Source of the DNA: Xanthostigma xanthostigma
Taxonomy: Eukaryota > Arthropoda > Insecta > Raphidioptera > Raphidiidae
NCBI GenBank assembly: GCA_963575645.1
Contig: OY754468.1
Span: 2,790,001-2,854,000, forward strand
DNA: 64,000 nucleotides
Direction: 5' to 3'
Positions within the stretch are counted from its first letter, which is position 1, and the number at the start of each line of letters is the position of its first letter. Below the pieces are notes generated by a model. It was not told the origin of the DNA. It saw only the letters and a program-made list of their open reading frames with translations, and made no database searches. A program made the translations under genes and the position numbers. This document shows, one piece after another, positions 63,041-64,000 of this stretch.

Positions 63041-63733
63041 ACGAAAGCCAGAGTCACAGCACGCTTGAAATCTAGCAACCAAATCTAGCAGCAAAACCAG
63101 CTTCGTGTGCAGCGACAACAATAATGTTATGGATGTAATGTTATGTGATCAAGAAAGGGCCTCCAGATCCACTTAACCTTTCGACCTCCATCTCTCGAAT
63201 AAACACTTTGATAAATGCGCAGTATCAATTAAGTGAATATCACCTTCATATCGCCTAAATTAAAATACAGTATAGCTTCAATTATCCTGGTTTTTTATCG
63301 TACTCTATAGAAGAGATCCTTAAATAAAATTTCTTTTTAGTTTGTGATCAATATTTCATTTCAAACGATCCTGAAATGAAGCAATGCCGTTTAAAAATGG
63401 GCCGAACGACATTACAAATAATCCCCTTTTTTCACAGCGATTTACATAATTAAAATCAATCAACATAAACACTTTTATTATTACACCTGGAGTTTATAAG
63501 CATACATTTTACGATACGCATTTTTTACGGGATAAAGTTTAACGATAGGTCCGGTTAAAAAGTAACTAATATCTCTGTGACCGCAAGGTAAAACCGCGTA
63601 TGTCATAGTTTTAGTTTTTTTTATCTTCGATACTTTTTTTAAGATAGGTACATTCTTTTATTGAAGCTTGTGTATATTTATATAACATAAATGCATGTCA
63701 AAACTCAAGTCTATTCGAATGATATAACATTTT
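63041..63733. other. No gene recognised
   Basis: Unassigned stretch. Confidence 0.5.
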
Positions 63734-63899
63734 CTTGGTTTCCGAGCTTGTATGCCGTGGTCCATTGGTATTTCTACCTGACGTTTCGTCTACAACTGCC
63801 TAGAAGGACAATTCGCCCGCTACCACATCGCCTTTGATAATGTCTACCGCAGTTGTAGACGAAACCAATGGACCACGGCATACAAGCCCGGAAACCAAG
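63734..63899. repeat. Foldback MITE with two inverted pairs
   Basis: Outer arms of 36 bp (CTTGGTTTCCGAGCTTGTAT onward and its complement at 63864-63899, two mismatches). An inner pair TTTCGTCTACAACTGC/GCAGTTGTAGACGAAA lies inside. Confidence 0.87.
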
Positions 63900-64000
63900 A
63901 AGATTTGAATCAACACCGGCCGTGAAAGCCTACACACTTGGATATCACATTTGTGCAAATCGTTCCAGCCCTAGAGCGTGAACACAATAACCTTCCTTTG

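Noticed and set aside
63734-63899. GACGAAACGTC in a stem-loop, considered as another hammerhead
   Set aside because: There is no CTGANGA on either strand in the required place; the stem pairs the segment with its own inverted copy, as in a foldback MITE.

Overview
The window looks like repeat-rich intergenic DNA from an insect, most probably a moth or butterfly. It is AT-rich and I find no intact host gene, no convincing exon series and no rRNA. The lepidopteran call rests on recognition, not on a search: many Helitron ends of the type seen in Lepidoptera (5' TCTATACTAATATATAAAGC, 3' hairpin then CTAG|T), tRNA-derived SINEs with an ATT tail, and familiar moth repeat fragments. Nearly every open reading frame is a chance frame across transposable elements (TEs). 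The few recognisable protein remnants belong to transposases or a LINE.

Layout. 0-9 kb: a pogo/pipsqueak-type DNA-transposon relic, one copy of a ten-segment repeat called family A here (GACGTGATAACG motif), two back-to-back hairpins, a 723-bp long-inverted-repeat element, a solo LTR with TATA box, initiator and heat-shock-type elements, a tRNA-like sequence and a TA-flanked element. 9-24 kb: Helitrons, two carrying a tRNA-Lys-like gene, a THAP-like remnant, a pogo-like element split by a palindromic retroposon-like insert, a 1.07-kb inverted repeat, a hAT MITE, a four-level nest (17.1-19.3 kb) and a Tc1/mariner C-terminal relic. 24-35 kb: an inverted dimer with hammerhead-like motifs, a tandem duplication in which only one unit holds a TIR element, two SINEs, several Helitrons, a Mutator-like element with an exact 9-bp target duplication and a second hAT MITE. 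35-50 kb: a second pogo-like relic, further copies of earlier families, a second solo LTR, two more hAT MITEs, a tandem array and a Tc1/mariner deletion derivative. 50-64 kb: palindromes, tRNA-bearing Helitrons, many family A copies, a LINE 3' end, a second copy of the Tc1/mariner derivative and a PIF/Harbinger element inside a Helitron end.

How the parts relate: the region grew by repeated insertion of elements into elements. For several insertions the empty target is also present in the window, so junctions and target-site duplications can be read directly. The most interesting signals are hammerhead-ribozyme-like cores whose helices co-vary between copies, perfect three-unit heat-shock elements at the same promoter position in two solo LTRs, a tRNA-Lys-like gene carried inside a Helitron lineage, and several unrelated tandem arrays with repeat units near 155 bp.
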